Assembly: GCF_000225445.1 (NCBI RefSeq)
Contig: NC_017256.1
Location: forward strand, 434,001-498,000
Origin: Buchnera aphidicola str. Ak (Acyrthosiphon kondoi)
GTDB taxonomy: Bacteria; Pseudomonadota; Gammaproteobacteria; Enterobacterales; Enterobacteriaceae
Length of the DNA: 64,000 nt
Reading direction: 5' to 3'
How positions within the stretch are numbered: position 1 is the stretch's first letter; each line of letters begins with the position of its first letter. The notes beneath the pieces are model-generated. The model did no database searches and had not been told where the DNA came from. It was given only the letters and a program-made list of their open reading frames with translations. Made by a program: the position numbers and the translations under genes. Shown piece by piece: positions 9,687 through 21,556 of this stretch.

Positions 9687-9872
9687 ATGCTTATTCTAAC
9701 TCGTCGAGTCGGCGAAACGTTAATAATTGGCGATGAGATAACTGTAACAGTACTAGGAGTTAAAGGTAACCAAGTTCGTATTGGTGTAAATGCCCCTAAA
9801 GAAGTTTCGGTACATCGTGAAGAAATATATCAACGTATTCAAGCTGAGAAAAAACAACACAAAAATTACTAA
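9687..9872 (+). CDS. csrA: Carbon storage regulator CsrA
   Basis: CsrA is a dimeric RNA-binding protein that represses or activates mRNAs by binding GGA motifs near ribosome sites. The 61 residues equal the E. coli length and differ only in a few conservative places; [11 protein letters not shown] and [21 protein letters not shown] are kept. The leader directly upstream (about 9600-9686) is richer in G and C than the other spacers. It holds AAGGAACAAAGAATG at the start, containing an AAGGA core that CsrA itself could bind, so autoregulation is possible. A terminator follows directly. Confidence 0.98.
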   Translation: MLILTRRVGETLIIGDEITVTVLGVKGNQVRIGVNAPKEVSVHREEIYQRIQAEKKQHKNY

Positions 9873-9878
9873 TCAATA

Positions 9879-9915
9879 CTGCATCTTACTATTCTTAAGT
9901 AAGATGTAGTTTTTA
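9879..9915 (+). terminator. Rho-independent terminator after csrA
   Basis: A 12-base-pair stem with one G-T pair (9879-9890 with 9898-9909, core GCATCTTACT/AGTAAGATG) has a 7-base loop and is followed by TTTTT. It separates csrA from the tRNA genes. Confidence 0.8.
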
Positions 9916-10029
9916 TACGTAATTTTAAAACACGTACAATAGATGTTCCTAATATAAAAAATATGATTGACTTATATAAAAAAAAAAGTAAAATAAAATC
10001 AATAAAAATTAAAAAAATTTTTATAATCA

Positions 10030-10118
10030 GGTGAGATGGCCGAGAGGCTGAAGGCGCTCCCCTGCTAAGGGAGTATGCAGAAAAATCTGCATCGAGGGTT
10101 CGAATCCCTCTCTCACCG
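10030..10118 (+). tRNA. serV: tRNA-Ser (anticodon GCT)
   Basis: This 89-base gene folds into a class II tRNA with a long variable arm. The acceptor GGTGAGA pairs with TCTCACC, the anticodon loop is CTGCTAA with anticodon GCT (reading AGU and AGC), and the T loop is TTCGAAT. The discriminator base is G. The 3' CCA is not encoded, so it must be added by the CCA enzyme. It is paired with a tRNA-Arg gene 21 bases downstream, as serV and argV are in E. coli. Confidence 0.95.
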
Positions 10119-10139
10119 TCATTATTTAATTTTTTAACT

Positions 10140-10213
10140 GCATCCGTAGCTCAGTTGGATAGAGTACTCGGCTACGAACCGAGCGGTCGGAGGTTCGAAT
10201 CCTTCCGGATGCA
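10140..10213 (+). tRNA. argV: tRNA-Arg (anticodon ACG)
   Basis: A 74-base cloverleaf: acceptor GCATCCG with CGGATGC, D arm GCTC/GAGT, anticodon stem CTCGG with CCGAG around loop CTACGAA (anticodon ACG, to be read as ICG after TadA deamination), and T loop TTCGAAT. The discriminator is A and CCA is not encoded. It probably shares a transcript with the preceding tRNA-Ser. Confidence 0.95.
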
Positions 10214-10328
10214 AGAAATAAAAAATACAAAGCAATCTCTTAAAAAATACTAAAACAGTATTTATAAAAATAATACATATAAAATATTTTTTCAGAAATA
10301 TTTTAATATTTTAGATTAGGAAACAACA

Positions 10329-11885
10329 TTGATACAAGATATCTCGAAAAAAATTGCTTGGTTAAAAGCAAATCCAAAAATGTTAAAAGGTATTTTTCGA
10401 GGAATTGAACGTGAAACTTTAAGAATTCAAAAAAATGGAAATTTCTCTAAAAAAACACATCCATATTTAATTGGATCAGCCTTAACTCACAGATGGATCA
10501 CTACTGATTTTTCAGAAAATTTATTAGAATTTATTACACCAACTAGTGATAATATAGATTATTTATTGTCATTTTTAACAGATTTGCATTCTTTTACAGC
10601 ATCAAAAATCAAAAATGAATATATGTGGCCTTTTAGTATGCCTTATTTTTCTAATGATAAAACACATATTCAAATCGCTCAATATGGAAGCTCTAATCTT
10701 GGGAAAATGAAAACCACTTATAGAATAGGACTAAAGAATCGCTATGGTGATCTTATAAATACTATTTCAGGAGTACATTATAACTTTTCATTACCTACAT
10801 TTTTTTGGAAAAATTGGACAGAAAATAAAAAAAAAGAGAATAATTCTGATTATATTTCTGCAGGATATTTAAATTTAATTAGAAATTACTATAGATTTGG
10901 TTGGATTATTCCTTATCTATTTGGATCATCACCTGCAATATCACCAAATTTTTTAAAAAAAACAAAAACAAAATATAAATTTAAAAAAAATAAAGAAGAC
11001 ATATTTTATTTACCATGGTCTACTTCATTAAGACTAAGTGATATTGGATATACTAATACTAAAATTTTAGATCTAAATATCATGTTTAATGATTTCCATC
11101 AATATATAGAATCGTTGAAAAACGCTTTAGAAACACCATCAAAAAAATTTATAAATATAGGGTTAAGAGATATAGATGGTAATTTTAAGCAATTAAATAC
11201 TAATATTTTACAAATAGAAAATGAACTTTATACTCAAATTAGACCTAAAAGAACAACAAAAAATGGTGAATCACTCGTAGAAGCTTTAAAAAATAGAGGT
11301 ATTGAATACATTGAAATACGTTCTTTAGATATTAATCCATTTTCACCTATAGGTATAAGTAAAAATCAAATACTTTTATTAGATTTATTTTTAATTTGGT
11401 GTGCTTTAATCGAATCACCTAAAGTTGATAAAACAGATTTTTTATTAATTACTAAAAATTGGGAAAAAATAATTTATGAAGGAAGGAAACCCAATCAAAA
11501 AATTTATATTAATAATAAATATGAAACAAAAACATTAATTGAAATAAGTGACATTATATTTAAAGATTTAAATGAAATAGCATTAGTACTTGATGGTAAT
11601 TCAAAAAATTTTTTATATCAAACAGTATGTGAAGAAATAAAATTATTTTTTCATAATCCAGAATTAACTTATTCTGCTCAATGCTTAAATTTTTTAACTA
11701 AAACAGGTATAAAAAAAACAGGTTTATGTTTAGCTCGTCAATATCATAAAGAATTTATAAGAAAAAATAAATTAAATTTAAACAAAAGTATTTTAGAAAA
11801 AGAAACTATACGCTCTCATCAAAAACAAATACAAATCGAAAAAGAAGATTTTTTATCTTTTGAAGAATATATAAAAAAAAAATAA
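10329..11885 (+). CDS. gshA: Glutamate-cysteine ligase
   Basis: GshA joins glutamate and cysteine, the first step of glutathione synthesis. The 518 residues equal the E. coli length. Conserved segments include GIERETLR near the N-terminus, [40 protein letters not shown] and [14 protein letters not shown]. The start is TTG at 10329 behind a TAGGAAAC site, the same rare start codon that E. coli gshA uses. The gene ends in a ten-A run directly before its stop codon, and a hairpin follows within a few bases. Confidence 0.96.
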   Translation: MIQDISKKIAWLKANPKMLKGIFRGIERETLRIQKNGNFSKKTHPYLIGSALTHRWITTDFSENLLEFITPTSDNIDYLLSFLTDLHSFTASKIKNEYMWPFSMPYFSNDKTHIQIAQYGSSNLGKMKTTYRIGLKNRYGDLINTISGVHYNFSLPTFFWKNWTENKKKENNSDYISAGYLNLIRNYYRFGWIIPYLFGSSPAISPNFLKKTKTKYKFKKNKEDIFYLPWSTSLRLSDIGYTNTKILDLNIMFNDFHQYIESLKNALETPSKKFINIGLRDIDGNFKQLNTNILQIENELYTQIRPKRTTKNGESLVEALKNRGIEYIEIRSLDINPFSPIGISKNQILLLDLFLIWCALIESPKVDKTDFLLITKNWEKIIYEGRKPNQKIYINNKYETKTLIEISDIIFKDLNEIALVLDGNSKNFLYQTVCEEIKLFFHNPELTYSAQCLNFLTKTGIKKTGLCLARQYHKEFIRKNKLNLNKSILEKETIRSHQKQIQIEKEDFLSFEEYIKKK

Positions 11886-11888
11886 TTC

Positions 11889-11910
11889 TCCCATGCTATT
11901 GAACATGGGA
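11889..11910. terminator. Hairpin between convergent gshA and metK
   Basis: The 7-base-pair stem TCCCATG/CATGGGA (11889-11895 with 11904-11910) has an 8-base loop. Read on the minus strand it is followed by a long T run (complement of 11873-11882), which fits a terminator for metK. On the plus strand the tail is A-rich and weak. Confidence 0.5.
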
Positions 11911-11987
11911 AACACATAAAAAAAACTAATATATTCTTTCATGCTAAATATACTTTTCTATTTTATAAAAAATATTTTTAAAACATC

Positions 11988-12004
11988 TCATCTTTAAAAG
12001 ATGA
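11988..12004 (-). terminator. Possible second hairpin downstream of metK
   Basis: A compact stem TCATCTT/AAGATGA with a 3-base loop lies 16 bases after the metK stop. On the minus strand it is followed by GATG and a T-rich stretch. It may be the first metK terminator. Confidence 0.4.
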
Positions 12005-12019
12005 AATTTATTAAAAATT

Positions 12020-13159
12020 CTATTGCAACAATTCATTTACTTTATCAATTTTTTCCCATGGAAATTCATCTCTTCCAAAATGCCCATAAACAGCGGTTTT
12101 TAAGTAAATAGGACGAAGAAGATCGAGCATCTTGATTAATCCATATGGACGTAAATCAAAAACGTTACGTACTAAAGAAATCAAAGAACTATTGCTTATT
12201 TTTCCTGTTCCAAAAGTATCTATCATAATGGAAATTGGTTCTGATATTCCAATAGCATATGAAAGTTGAATCTCACAACGATCAGACCAACCAGCAGCGA
12301 CAATATTTTTAGCTACGTATCTAGCTGCATATGCTGCAGAACGATCTACTTTTGAAGGGTCTTTTCCAGAAAAAGCACCACCACCATGTCTAGACATACC
12401 ACCATAAGTATCAACAATAATTTTACGACCTGTTAAACCACAATCACCCATAGGACCACCTATAACAAATCTACCCGTGGGATTGACAAAAAACTTTGTT
12501 TTCTTTGTTAACCATTTATTCGGTAACACTGGTTTAATAATTTCCTCCATTACTGCTTCTTTTAAAATTTTTTGATCAATGTTTTCTTGATGTTGTGTAG
12601 AAAAAACCACAGTATCTATTCCGATTACATTCCCATTATTATATTTAAATGTAACTTGACTTTTAGCATCAGGTCTTAGCCAAGGCAAAATGTTTTTTTT
12701 TCTTAATTCAGATTGTTTTTTCATCAAAAGATGAGCATAAGTAATCGGTGCTGGCATTAAAAATTCAGTTTCATTAGTAGCATAACCAAATATAATCCCT
12801 TGATCTCCAGCTCCTTGTTGTAAAGGATCAAGACGATCGACACCTTGATTTATGTCTGGTGATTGTTTGCCAATCGCACTTAAAACCGCACAAGAATTAG
12901 CATCAAATCCTGTATCGGAATCAATATAACCAATATTCTTAATAGTATTTCGAGTAATTTCTTCAACATCTACCCATGCAGTTGTTGTAATTTCTCCGCC
13001 AATTAAAACCATCCCTGTTTTAACATAAGTTTCGCAGGCAACACGTGCTTTGACGTCTTGTTTAAGTATTTCATCAAGCAAAGCATCAGAAATTTGATCA
13101 GCAATCTTATCTGGATGACCTTCTGAAACTGATTCAGATGTAAAAAGATATTCAGTCAT
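12020..13159 (-). CDS. metK: S-adenosylmethionine synthetase
   Basis: MetK makes S-adenosylmethionine from methionine and ATP, feeding the several methyltransferases found here (TrmD, RsmE, MiaB, CysG). The 379 residues compare with 384 in E. coli. [14 protein letters not shown] lies at about 12-25 with the substrate-binding histidine at 15, then [12 protein letters not shown] and the phosphate-binding [18 protein letters not shown] loop. No oddity is seen. It converges with gshA. Confidence 0.98.
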   Translation of the reverse strand: MTEYLFTSESVSEGHPDKIADQISDALLDEILKQDVKARVACETYVKTGMVLIGGEITTTAWVDVEEITRNTIKNIGYIDSDTGFDANSCAVLSAIGKQSPDINQGVDRLDPLQQGAGDQGIIFGYATNETEFLMPAPITYAHLLMKKQSELRKKNILPWLRPDAKSQVTFKYNNGNVIGIDTVVFSTQHQENIDQKILKEAVMEEIIKPVLPNKWLTKKTKFFVNPTGRFVIGGPMGDCGLTGRKIIVDTYGGMSRHGGGAFSGKDPSKVDRSAAYAARYVAKNIVAAGWSDRCEIQLSYAIGISEPISIMIDTFGTGKISNSSLISLVRNVFDLRPYGLIKMLDLLRPIYLKTAVYGHFGRDEFPWEKIDKVNELLQ

Positions 13160-13451
13160 ATTTTATCTACCTTATTTTAAAAACATTTTATCTCTATATT
13201 TTTAAGAAATTTAAAATTTTTCAGTATACAAAAATTAAATATAAGATATATTAAAATGTGTATTATTTTAAATTTATAATGAAATATTACTTTATTATAA
13301 TATTTTTTAAAATAAAAAATTATAACTAGATATGTATTGTTAAAATATAAAATATAGTATATTTTTAAAAAAAGAAAAACTAACGATATGTTTTTATATT
13401 TTTAAATAAACATATTATAAATATTATCTTTTGAAAACAGAAAAAATAAAA

Positions 13452-14164
13452 ATGATAAAAAAAATATTTGTTATTATAATTAGTATGTTTTTTTTTTATC
13501 TTTTCATAAAAAAAATCATGTCAAAAAAAATACTATAAAAAATTTCTATCAAGCAAAACTTGTGTCCATTAAAATTCATCAAAATGTACCAGGTTCTTTT
13601 TACTGTGGATGTAAAATTATTTGGCAACAAAAAAAAGGAGTTCCTAATCTATATTCTTGTGGATATAAAATACGAAAAAATAAAAATCGCGCAACAAGAA
13701 TTGAATGGGAACATGTTGTTCCAGCATGGCAATTCGGACATCAAAAAAAATGCTGGAAAAAAGGAGGTCGGAAAAAATGTATTTTAGACAAAAAATATCA
13801 ATATATTGAATCTGATCTTCATAATTTACAACCCGCTATTGGAGAAATAAATGCAGATCGTTCTAATTTTATGTATGGTCAATTAAATAATAAAATTTCA
13901 CAGTATGGAAGATGTCATATGAAAATAGACTTTCAAAAAAAGATAGCGGAACCACCTGAAAGAGCTCGAGGCGCTGTAGCTAGAACTTATTTTTACATGA
14001 GCAAAAAATATAATATTATTTTATCCAAAAAAGAAAAAAAAATATTTAAAATATGGGATAAAAATTTTCCTGTAACAAAATGGGAATGTGAAAGAGAGAA
14101 AAAAATATTTAAAATACAAGGTAATCACAATAATTATATTTATAAAAAATGTTATAAAAAATAA
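13452..14164 (+). CDS. endA: DNA-specific endonuclease I, signal peptide out of frame with the nuclease
   Basis: EndA is a periplasmic DNA endonuclease in E. coli. The nuclease part is intact: [21 protein letters not shown] (catalytic region), [29 protein letters not shown] and WECEREKKI all match. A signal peptide, [15 protein letters not shown], starts at the ATG at 13452 but is in another frame and would stop after 28 codons. The break lies at a run of ten T (13488-13497). One more T joins the two parts into 237 residues (E. coli 235). Without it only a leaderless form could start, at the GTG at 13562. rsmE follows after 12 bases, as in E. coli. Confidence 0.88.
13488..13497 (+). other. 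T10 tract, frameshift site in the endA signal peptide
   Basis: Ten T residues in the hydrophobic core of the signal peptide. With ten the frame ends at a TAA soon after; with eleven it runs into the mature nuclease (through [14 protein letters not shown], matching E. coli NSFSQAKAAAVKVH). Confidence 0.8.
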
Positions 14165-14176
14165 AAAAGAAGAAAT

Positions 14177-14920
14177 ATGAATAAGAATATTCCACGTATA
14201 TATATCAAAGATAAGTTAAATCTTAATACAATTTATTTTTTATCAAAAGAGAATGCACATTATATTAAAGATGTTTTGAGAATGAAAATACGAGATGTAT
14301 TAGAGGTATTCAACAATACTAACTATATTTTTTTTGCTGAAATAACATGTATTTCTAAGAAAAAAATTGAAATTAGAACTTTTAATAAACAACTAAAGAA
14401 TATTGAATCTCCACTGCATATTCATTTAGGACAAGTTATTTCTAAAAATGAAAAAATGGATTTTACTATTCAAAAATCAATTGAAATCGGTGTTAATATT
14501 ATTACGCCATTATTTTTTAATAATAGTTATTTTGAAAAAAAAAAAATAAGCATATTTAATAAAATAACACGTTGGGAAAAAATAGCAATTTCTGCATGTC
14601 AACAGTGCCATCGTAATGTTATTCCAAAAATTAATACTCCTAAAAATATTTTTTCATGGTGTCAAGAAAATGAAAAAAATGATGTAAAAATTATTTTTCA
14701 TCCTCAATCTATATTAACAATTAATAATTTAAAAAAATCTATAAAAAATATTAGAATCATTATTGGTTCTGAAAAAGGTTTTTCAAACCATGAGATTAAA
14801 AAAATTATTCAATATGGATTTATTTCGATCAGATTAGGACCTAGAATTTTAAGAACAGAAACAGCCGCTCTTGCTGCTATTACTGCATTACAAATAAAAT
14901 TTGGCGATTTAACAAAATGA
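14177..14920 (+). CDS. rsmE: 16S rRNA (uracil1498-N3)-methyltransferase
   Basis: RsmE methylates U1498 of 16S rRNA. The 247-residue product is colinear with E. coli RsmE (formerly YggJ): N-terminal PUA-like part, GQVISKNEKMDFTIQKSIEIG, ACQQCHRNVIPKI, and the SPOUT knot motifs IIGSEKGFS and LGPRILRTETA near the C-terminus. It holds a run of twelve A at 14535-14546, yet the frame is intact with twelve, unlike the broken ten-base tracts elsewhere. It converges with rpiA. Confidence 0.95.
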   Translation: MNKNIPRIYIKDKLNLNTIYFLSKENAHYIKDVLRMKIRDVLEVFNNTNYIFFAEITCISKKKIEIRTFNKQLKNIESPLHIHLGQVISKNEKMDFTIQKSIEIGVNIITPLFFNNSYFEKKKISIFNKITRWEKIAISACQQCHRNVIPKINTPKNIFSWCQENEKNDVKIIFHPQSILTINNLKKSIKNIRIIIGSEKGFSNHEIKKIIQYGFISIRLGPRILRTETAALAAITALQIKFGDLTK

Positions 14921-14977
14921 TATATCTTGACTATTTTAATTTTTTATAATAACTATATCTTAAAAAAACTTATTAAT

Positions 14978-15646
14978 TTATTTTTCTTTTTTAATGGTTT
15001 TTATTCCTTTTTGCGTTCCAATTAAAACAACATCAGCACTTCTAGCAGCAAATAAACCTACTGTAACTACTCCCGGTAATGAATTAATTTTTTTTTCCAT
15101 TGATACAGGATCTGTAATAGATAAATTATATACATCTATAATGATGTTACCATTATCTGTGATAACATTTTTTCGATATTTTGGTATCCCTCCAATTTTT
15201 ATCATTTCCTGGAAAATATAAGAAAGAGCCATCGGGATAATTTCAATAGGTAATGGAAATTTTCCAAGAATATCTACTTTTTTTGATTTATCAATAATAC
15301 AAACAAATTTTTTTGCCATTGTTGCAATAATCTTTTCTCTGGTTAAAGCTCCTCCTCCACCTTTAATCATCTCCATACGATGATTTATTTCATCGGCACT
15401 ATCGACATAAATAGCAATTGAACTAAAACTTTTTAAGTTAAATACTTCTATGCCTTGTTTTTTTAATAATAGAGTAGAAGAATTAGAACTAGATACTGCT
15501 CCATATATTAAATTTTTTATTGTACTTAAAGCTTCAATAAAATAAACAATTGTTGTACCAGTTCCTACCCCAATAATAGTACCGGGATAGATATAATCTA
15601 ACGCTGCCCATGCTGCTTTTTTTTTTAGTTTGTTTAAATTAATCAT
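14978..15646 (-). CDS. rpiA: Ribose-5-phosphate isomerase A
   Basis: RpiA interconverts ribose-5-phosphate and ribulose-5-phosphate in the non-oxidative pentose phosphate pathway. The 222 residues compare with 219 in E. coli. GVGTGTT at 26-32 is the phosphate loop, then [20 protein letters not shown] with the catalytic lysine region, DILGKFPLP and [11 protein letters not shown] ten-base A run near the N-terminus (15617-15626 on the map) is in frame, coding LKKK. Confidence 0.97.
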   Translation of the reverse strand: MINLNKLKKKAAWAALDYIYPGTIIGVGTGTTIVYFIEALSTIKNLIYGAVSSSNSSTLLLKKQGIEVFNLKSFSSIAIYVDSADEINHRMEMIKGGGGALTREKIIATMAKKFVCIIDKSKKVDILGKFPLPIEIIPMALSYIFQEMIKIGGIPKYRKNVITDNGNIIIDVYNLSITDPVSMEKKINSLPGVVTVGLFAARSADVVLIGTQKGIKTIKKEK

Positions 15647-15837
15647 ATAAAAAAAATTATTTTATTTTAAATAAAAATTCTAAAATAGAAAAATAGTAGA
15701 TGTTTGATCCAGTTTAATTATTATCTAATATAATATTATATAAAATTAATAGTTTTAAAATAAAAGATTTTTATTCTTTTATTTCATATAAAATTATTTT
15801 CATTGAGAAATCAAAATAAAAAGATAGTTTTTTAGAG

Positions 15838-15912
15838 TGGCTGGGGTACCTGGATTCGAACCAGGGATGCCGGTATCAAAAACCGGTGCCTTAACCGCTT
15901 GGCTATACCCCA
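15838..15912 (-). tRNA. tRNA-Gln (anticodon TTG)
   Basis: 75 bases including an encoded CCA. Acceptor TGGGGTA pairs with TACCCCA and the discriminator is G, as in E. coli tRNA-Gln. The anticodon stem CCGGT/ACCGG holds loop TTTTGAT, giving TTG. It is the last member of a three-tRNA minus-strand operon (Met, Leu, Gln). Confidence 0.95.
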
Positions 15913-16005
15913 TTCTTATAATATATAAAAATTTTTTTTGTGTAATTTTTTGAAGATTACATTGCAAGTATTTTAATTTTCTAGTATATCAGTATAACAG
16001 TAATA

Positions 16006-16087
16006 TACGGGAGGCGAGATTTGAACTCGCATACCTTTCGGCGCCAGAACCTAAATCTGGTGCGTCTACCAATTTCGCCACTCCCGC
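16006..16087 (-). tRNA. leuW: tRNA-Leu (anticodon TAG)
   Basis: 82 bases without encoded CCA, with the long variable arm of a class II tRNA. The anticodon stem CCAGA/TCTGG encloses TTTAGGT, giving TAG. Sequence is near identical to E. coli leuW except that base 72 is T, so the first acceptor pair is G1-U72, a wobble, where E. coli has G1-C72. The discriminator is A. Middle gene of the Met-Leu-Gln operon. Confidence 0.93.
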
Positions 16088-16104
16088 TATAATATAATAT
16101 AAGA

Positions 16105-16181
16105 TGGTAGCTACGACGGGAATCGAACCCATGACCCCAGCGTTATGAGTGCTGTGCTCTAACCGACTGAGCTACGTAGCC
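16105..16181 (-). tRNA. metT: tRNA-Met, elongator (anticodon CAT)
   Basis: 77 bases with encoded CCA. Acceptor GGCTACG pairs with CGTAGCT, so the first pair is G1-U72. The paired first position and the E. coli-like body mark it as the elongator, not the initiator. The anticodon stem CAGCA/CGCTG has an A31-C39 mismatch next to loop CTCATAA. The T loop reads TTCGATT. It is the promoter-proximal gene of the minus-strand tRNA operon, and glnS diverges from it. Confidence 0.93.
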
Positions 16182-16281
16182 TAATAAAAATATTTTTATA
16201 TAATAAAAATATATTTTATAATATATAAATTGAATAATCAACAAAAATTATTTTAATTAAAAAATTAATATTAGGAATATA

Positions 16282-17982
16282 ATGAACACTAAAATAAAAA
16301 ATAATAATTTTATTTATCAAATTATTAATGAAGATTTTAATAAAAATAAAGATCTATCTTTTTACACTCGTTTTCCACCTGAGCCAAATGGATATCTTCA
16401 TATTGGTCATGCAAAATCAATATGTTTAAATTTTGAACTCGCAAATATATATAAGGGACGATGTAATCTTCGATTTGATGATACAAATCCAATGAAAGAA
16501 AACATCAAATATATTAATTCTATCAAATATGATATTCATTGGTTAGGTTATAAATGGTATGGTAATATTCGTTATTCTTCTGAATATTTTTTAAAACTAT
16601 ATCAATATGCACAAGAACTAATTGAAAAAGGTTTAGCTTATGTAGATCAATTAACAAAAGAACAAATACGTGAATATAGAGGAACTTTAAATACTCCTGG
16701 TAAAAACAGTCCCTATAGAAATAGAACTATTGAAGAAAATAGACAACTTTTCAATAAAATGAAAAAAGGAGAATTTTCTGAAGGAGAAGCATGTTTACGT
16801 GCTAAAATAGATATGAAATCTTCTTTTATGGTTATGCGAGATCCTGTTTTATATCGAATTATTTTTACTGAACATCATCAAACTCAAAAAAAATGGTGCA
16901 TATATCCCATGTATGATTTTGCGCATTGTCTTTCGGATTCAATTGAAGGTATTACTCATTCGTTATGTACATTAGAATTTCAAGATAATAAACGTTTATA
17001 TAACTGGATTTTAAAAAATACTAGTGTTAAACACTATCCTAAACAATATGAATTTTCTCGACTAAATCTAGAATTTTCAATTCTATCTAAAAGAAAGATA
17101 AAAATACTTATCGATAAAAATATAATAAAAGAATGGAACGATCCTCGAATACCTACACTATCTGGTTTGCGAAGAAAAGGATATACACCATCGTCTATTA
17201 AATTATTTTGTCAAAAAATCGGTGTAACTAAACAAAATAATTTAATAGAGTTATCTATGCTAGAACATTGTATTCGAAAAGAATTGAATCAGACTGCTAT
17301 ACGTACAATGGCTGTTTTAGAGCCAATTAAAGTTTTTTTATATAATCTAGATCAAAATCATGAAGAAAAATTTATAGTTCCAAATCACCCTAATAATCCT
17401 GCAATGGGAACTCATAAAATTATTTTTACTAATACCTTATATATTGAACGCTCAGATTTTAAAGAAAAATATGATAAAAAATATAAAAGATTAAAAATTG
17501 GAGAGAAAATACGATTAAGATATTCTTATATAATTAAAGCTGAAAAAATAGAAAAAGATCAATATAATAATATTATTAATATAATATGTTTTTGTTATTT
17601 GAATACTTTAGGTAAAAAACCAAAAAACAAAAAAAATCCTCCAGTCATACACTGGATTTCAGAAAAAAATACGTTTCCAGCAGAATTTAGATTATACAAT
17701 CCATTATTTAATATAAAAAATCCAGAACAACAAAAAAATTTTTTATTTCATATAAATTCAGAATCATTAATCATAAAATACGGCTTTATAGAAAAAAAAA
17801 TAGCACAAAAAATACAAAAAAATAATGATATAGAATCATTCTTTCAATTTGAAAGAATTGGTTATTTTTGTCTAGATAACATAGACTCTAAAAAAGATCA
17901 TTTAGTATTTAATCGCACTGTTAACTTACGCGATACATGGAACTTGAAAAAAATTGGAACAAAAAACATTACTAATAATTAG
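16282..17982 (+). CDS. glnS: Glutaminyl-tRNA synthetase
   Basis: GlnRS charges tRNA-Gln directly. The 566 residues compare with 554 in E. coli. The class I signature [15 protein letters not shown] lies at 32-46, and the second signature, LSKRK, sits in [22 protein letters not shown] and [19 protein letters not shown] are also present. The C-terminal anticodon-binding barrels are lysine-rich and diverged. Its substrate tRNA-Gln is encoded 370 bases away on the other strand. Confidence 0.97.
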   Translation: MNTKIKNNNFIYQIINEDFNKNKDLSFYTRFPPEPNGYLHIGHAKSICLNFELANIYKGRCNLRFDDTNPMKENIKYINSIKYDIHWLGYKWYGNIRYSSEYFLKLYQYAQELIEKGLAYVDQLTKEQIREYRGTLNTPGKNSPYRNRTIEENRQLFNKMKKGEFSEGEACLRAKIDMKSSFMVMRDPVLYRIIFTEHHQTQKKWCIYPMYDFAHCLSDSIEGITHSLCTLEFQDNKRLYNWILKNTSVKHYPKQYEFSRLNLEFSILSKRKIKILIDKNIIKEWNDPRIPTLSGLRRKGYTPSSIKLFCQKIGVTKQNNLIELSMLEHCIRKELNQTAIRTMAVLEPIKVFLYNLDQNHEEKFIVPNHPNNPAMGTHKIIFTNTLYIERSDFKEKYDKKYKRLKIGEKIRLRYSYIIKAEKIEKDQYNNIINIICFCYLNTLGKKPKNKKNPPVIHWISEKNTFPAEFRLYNPLFNIKNPEQQKNFLFHINSESLIIKYGFIEKKIAQKIQKNNDIESFFQFERIGYFCLDNIDSKKDHLVFNRTVNLRDTWNLKKIGTKNITNN

Positions 17983-18155
17983 TATAAGTATATAATCTTA
18001 AAGATATATTATAAACTAAAATACAATTAAGTAAAAAGAGATAATATATTATTACAAAGATCATTATATTAATAAATATATTTTATAATTACATATCATA
18101 ATAAAATACTTTAAATTAAACACTTATTCATTTTAACTCATATTTTTATATTTAG

Positions 18156-19799
<1,644 letters not shown>

Positions 19800-19818
19800 A
19801 AATATATTAAGGTTAAAT

Positions 19819-21141
19819 ATGTCGAAAATTATAAAAGTGATAGCTCGTGAAATAATAGATTCTCGAGGGAACCCTACTGTAGAATCTGAAGTACATTTAG
19901 AAGGCGGGTTCGTTGGAATGGCTGCCTCTCCTTCTGGTGCTTCTACAGGTTCTTTAGAAGCTTTAGAATTAAGAGATCAAGATAAAAATAGATTTACGGG
20001 GAAAGGGGTAAAAAAAGCAGTTTCATTAATTAATGAAAAAATATCTAGTGTATTAAAAAATAAAAATGCTAAAAACCAAAATGATATTGATCATATTATG
20101 ATTAATTTAGATGGAACAATCAATAAATCAAAATTAGGTGCAAATGCAATTTTATCCGTATCTTTAGCTGTAGCAAAAGCAGCTGCTGCGTCTAAAGGAA
20201 TGCCTTTATATCAACATATTGCAGAAATTAACAATACACCAGGCATTTTTTCTATGCCACTACCAATGATTAATATTATTAATGGTGGAAAACATGCTAA
20301 TAACAATATTGATATTCAAGAATTTATGATTCAACCAATTAGTGCAAAAACAATAAAAGAAGCTATTCGTATGGGATGTGAAATATTTCATGCATTAGGT
20401 CAATTATTAAAAGAAAAAGGAATGAGCACGACAGTAGGAGATGAAGGAGGATATGCACCAAACTTAAAATCTAATGAAGAAGCTTTGAATATCATTCAAG
20501 ATGCGATATATCGAACTAAATACAAATTAGGACGAGATATACGATTAGCAATAGATTGTGCTGCATCAGAATTATATGATAAAAATAAAAAACAATATCA
20601 ACTAAAAGGTGAAAATATCTACTTTTCTTCAGAAGAATTTACCCATTATTTAGAGAAATTATCTAAAAAATATCCTATAGTTTCAATTGAAGACGGACAA
20701 GATGAATCTGATTGGGAAGGATTTCTATATCAAACAAAAATATTAGGTCGTAAAATGCAACTAGTAGGAGACGATTTATTTGTTACGAATGCAAATATTT
20801 TAAAAAAGGGAATAGAAAAAGGTATTGCAAATTCTATATTAATTAAGCTAAACCAAATTGGTACATTGACTGAAACTCTTGAAGCCATAAAAATAGCAAA
20901 AAAAGCAAACTATAGCGTTATTATTTCTCATCGTTCAGGTGAAACAGAAGATGCTTCTATAGCAGATTTATCTGTAGGAACTGCATCAGGGCAAATTAAA
21001 ACTGGCTCTATGAGTCGTTCTGATAGAACTGCAAAGTATAATCAATTAATTAGAATTGAAGAAAATTTAGGTAAAAAGAATGCACCTTTCTATGGTTTAA
21101 AAGAAATTAAATCAGCATCTAGTTTTACATATAAAAAATAA
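19819..21141 (+). CDS. eno: Enolase
   Basis: Enolase converts 2-phosphoglycerate to phosphoenolpyruvate. The 440 residues compare with 432 in E. coli. Seen are [27 protein letters not shown], the metal and active-site region [35 protein letters not shown], the catalytic lysine segment [14 protein letters not shown] and SHRSGETED. It ends the pyrG-eno transcript at a hairpin. Confidence 0.98.
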   Translation: MSKIIKVIAREIIDSRGNPTVESEVHLEGGFVGMAASPSGASTGSLEALELRDQDKNRFTGKGVKKAVSLINEKISSVLKNKNAKNQNDIDHIMINLDGTINKSKLGANAILSVSLAVAKAAAASKGMPLYQHIAEINNTPGIFSMPLPMINIINGGKHANNNIDIQEFMIQPISAKTIKEAIRMGCEIFHALGQLLKEKGMSTTVGDEGGYAPNLKSNEEALNIIQDAIYRTKYKLGRDIRLAIDCAASELYDKNKKQYQLKGENIYFSSEEFTHYLEKLSKKYPIVSIEDGQDESDWEGFLYQTKILGRKMQLVGDDLFVTNANILKKGIEKGIANSILIKLNQIGTLTETLEAIKIAKKANYSVIISHRSGETEDASIADLSVGTASGQIKTGSMSRSDRTAKYNQLIRIEENLGKKNAPFYGLKEIKSASSFTYKK

Positions 21142-21150
21142 AATCTTAAA

Positions 21151-21190
21151 AAGAATCAGGTATTTTAAAAACATGCCTGCTTCTTATTTA
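21151..21190 (+). terminator. Terminator hairpin after eno
   Basis: AAGAATCAGGTA (21151-21162) pairs with TGCCTGCTTCTT (21174-21185) with one mismatch and one wobble around an 11-base loop. A short AT-rich tail follows. It lies ten bases past the eno stop. Confidence 0.55.
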
Positions 21191-21556
21191 ATAAGAATTT
21201 TTAAAAATAGAAAATTTTAAATAAAAATATCATTTTTTTATTTTATTTAAAAGACATCTAGTTTTATATAAATAAATTATTTTTAAAATACTAATCTGTT
21301 AATTTGAAATTTTACTAGTAATATTTTGATAAAATTTATAATCTAAAATAGTCTCTAATACGCTTAAATATTAATAAAAAATAATATAATACCTATCTAT
21401 TTTCCTACTTTATACTTTAGTTTTATAAAAAAAATAAAAATTATTACTATGTAATTTTCTATATTCACATTGTTTAACAAAATAAAATTAAATATTATAG
21501 TTTTGAGATTGATAAAATATATACGATTTAATTTAAATCATAAAAATCTAAAAAAA
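21191..21556. other. Non-coding spacer between eno and nlpD
   Basis: About 365 bases after the eno hairpin hold no open frame of note, no tRNA and no clear repeat. In E. coli rpoS lies directly downstream of nlpD, so this AT-rich stretch sits where rpoS would have been. Nothing recognisable of rpoS remains by eye. Confidence 0.5.

Noticed and set aside
11873-11882. A10 tract at the end of gshA as a fifth frameshift
   Set aside because: The stop directly follows the tract, the protein already has the E. coli length of 518, and the shifted frame adds no homologous sequence.
13560-13787. 75-codon open frame within endA
   Set aside because: It is an overlapping frame of the conserved nuclease domain and shows no recognisable features.
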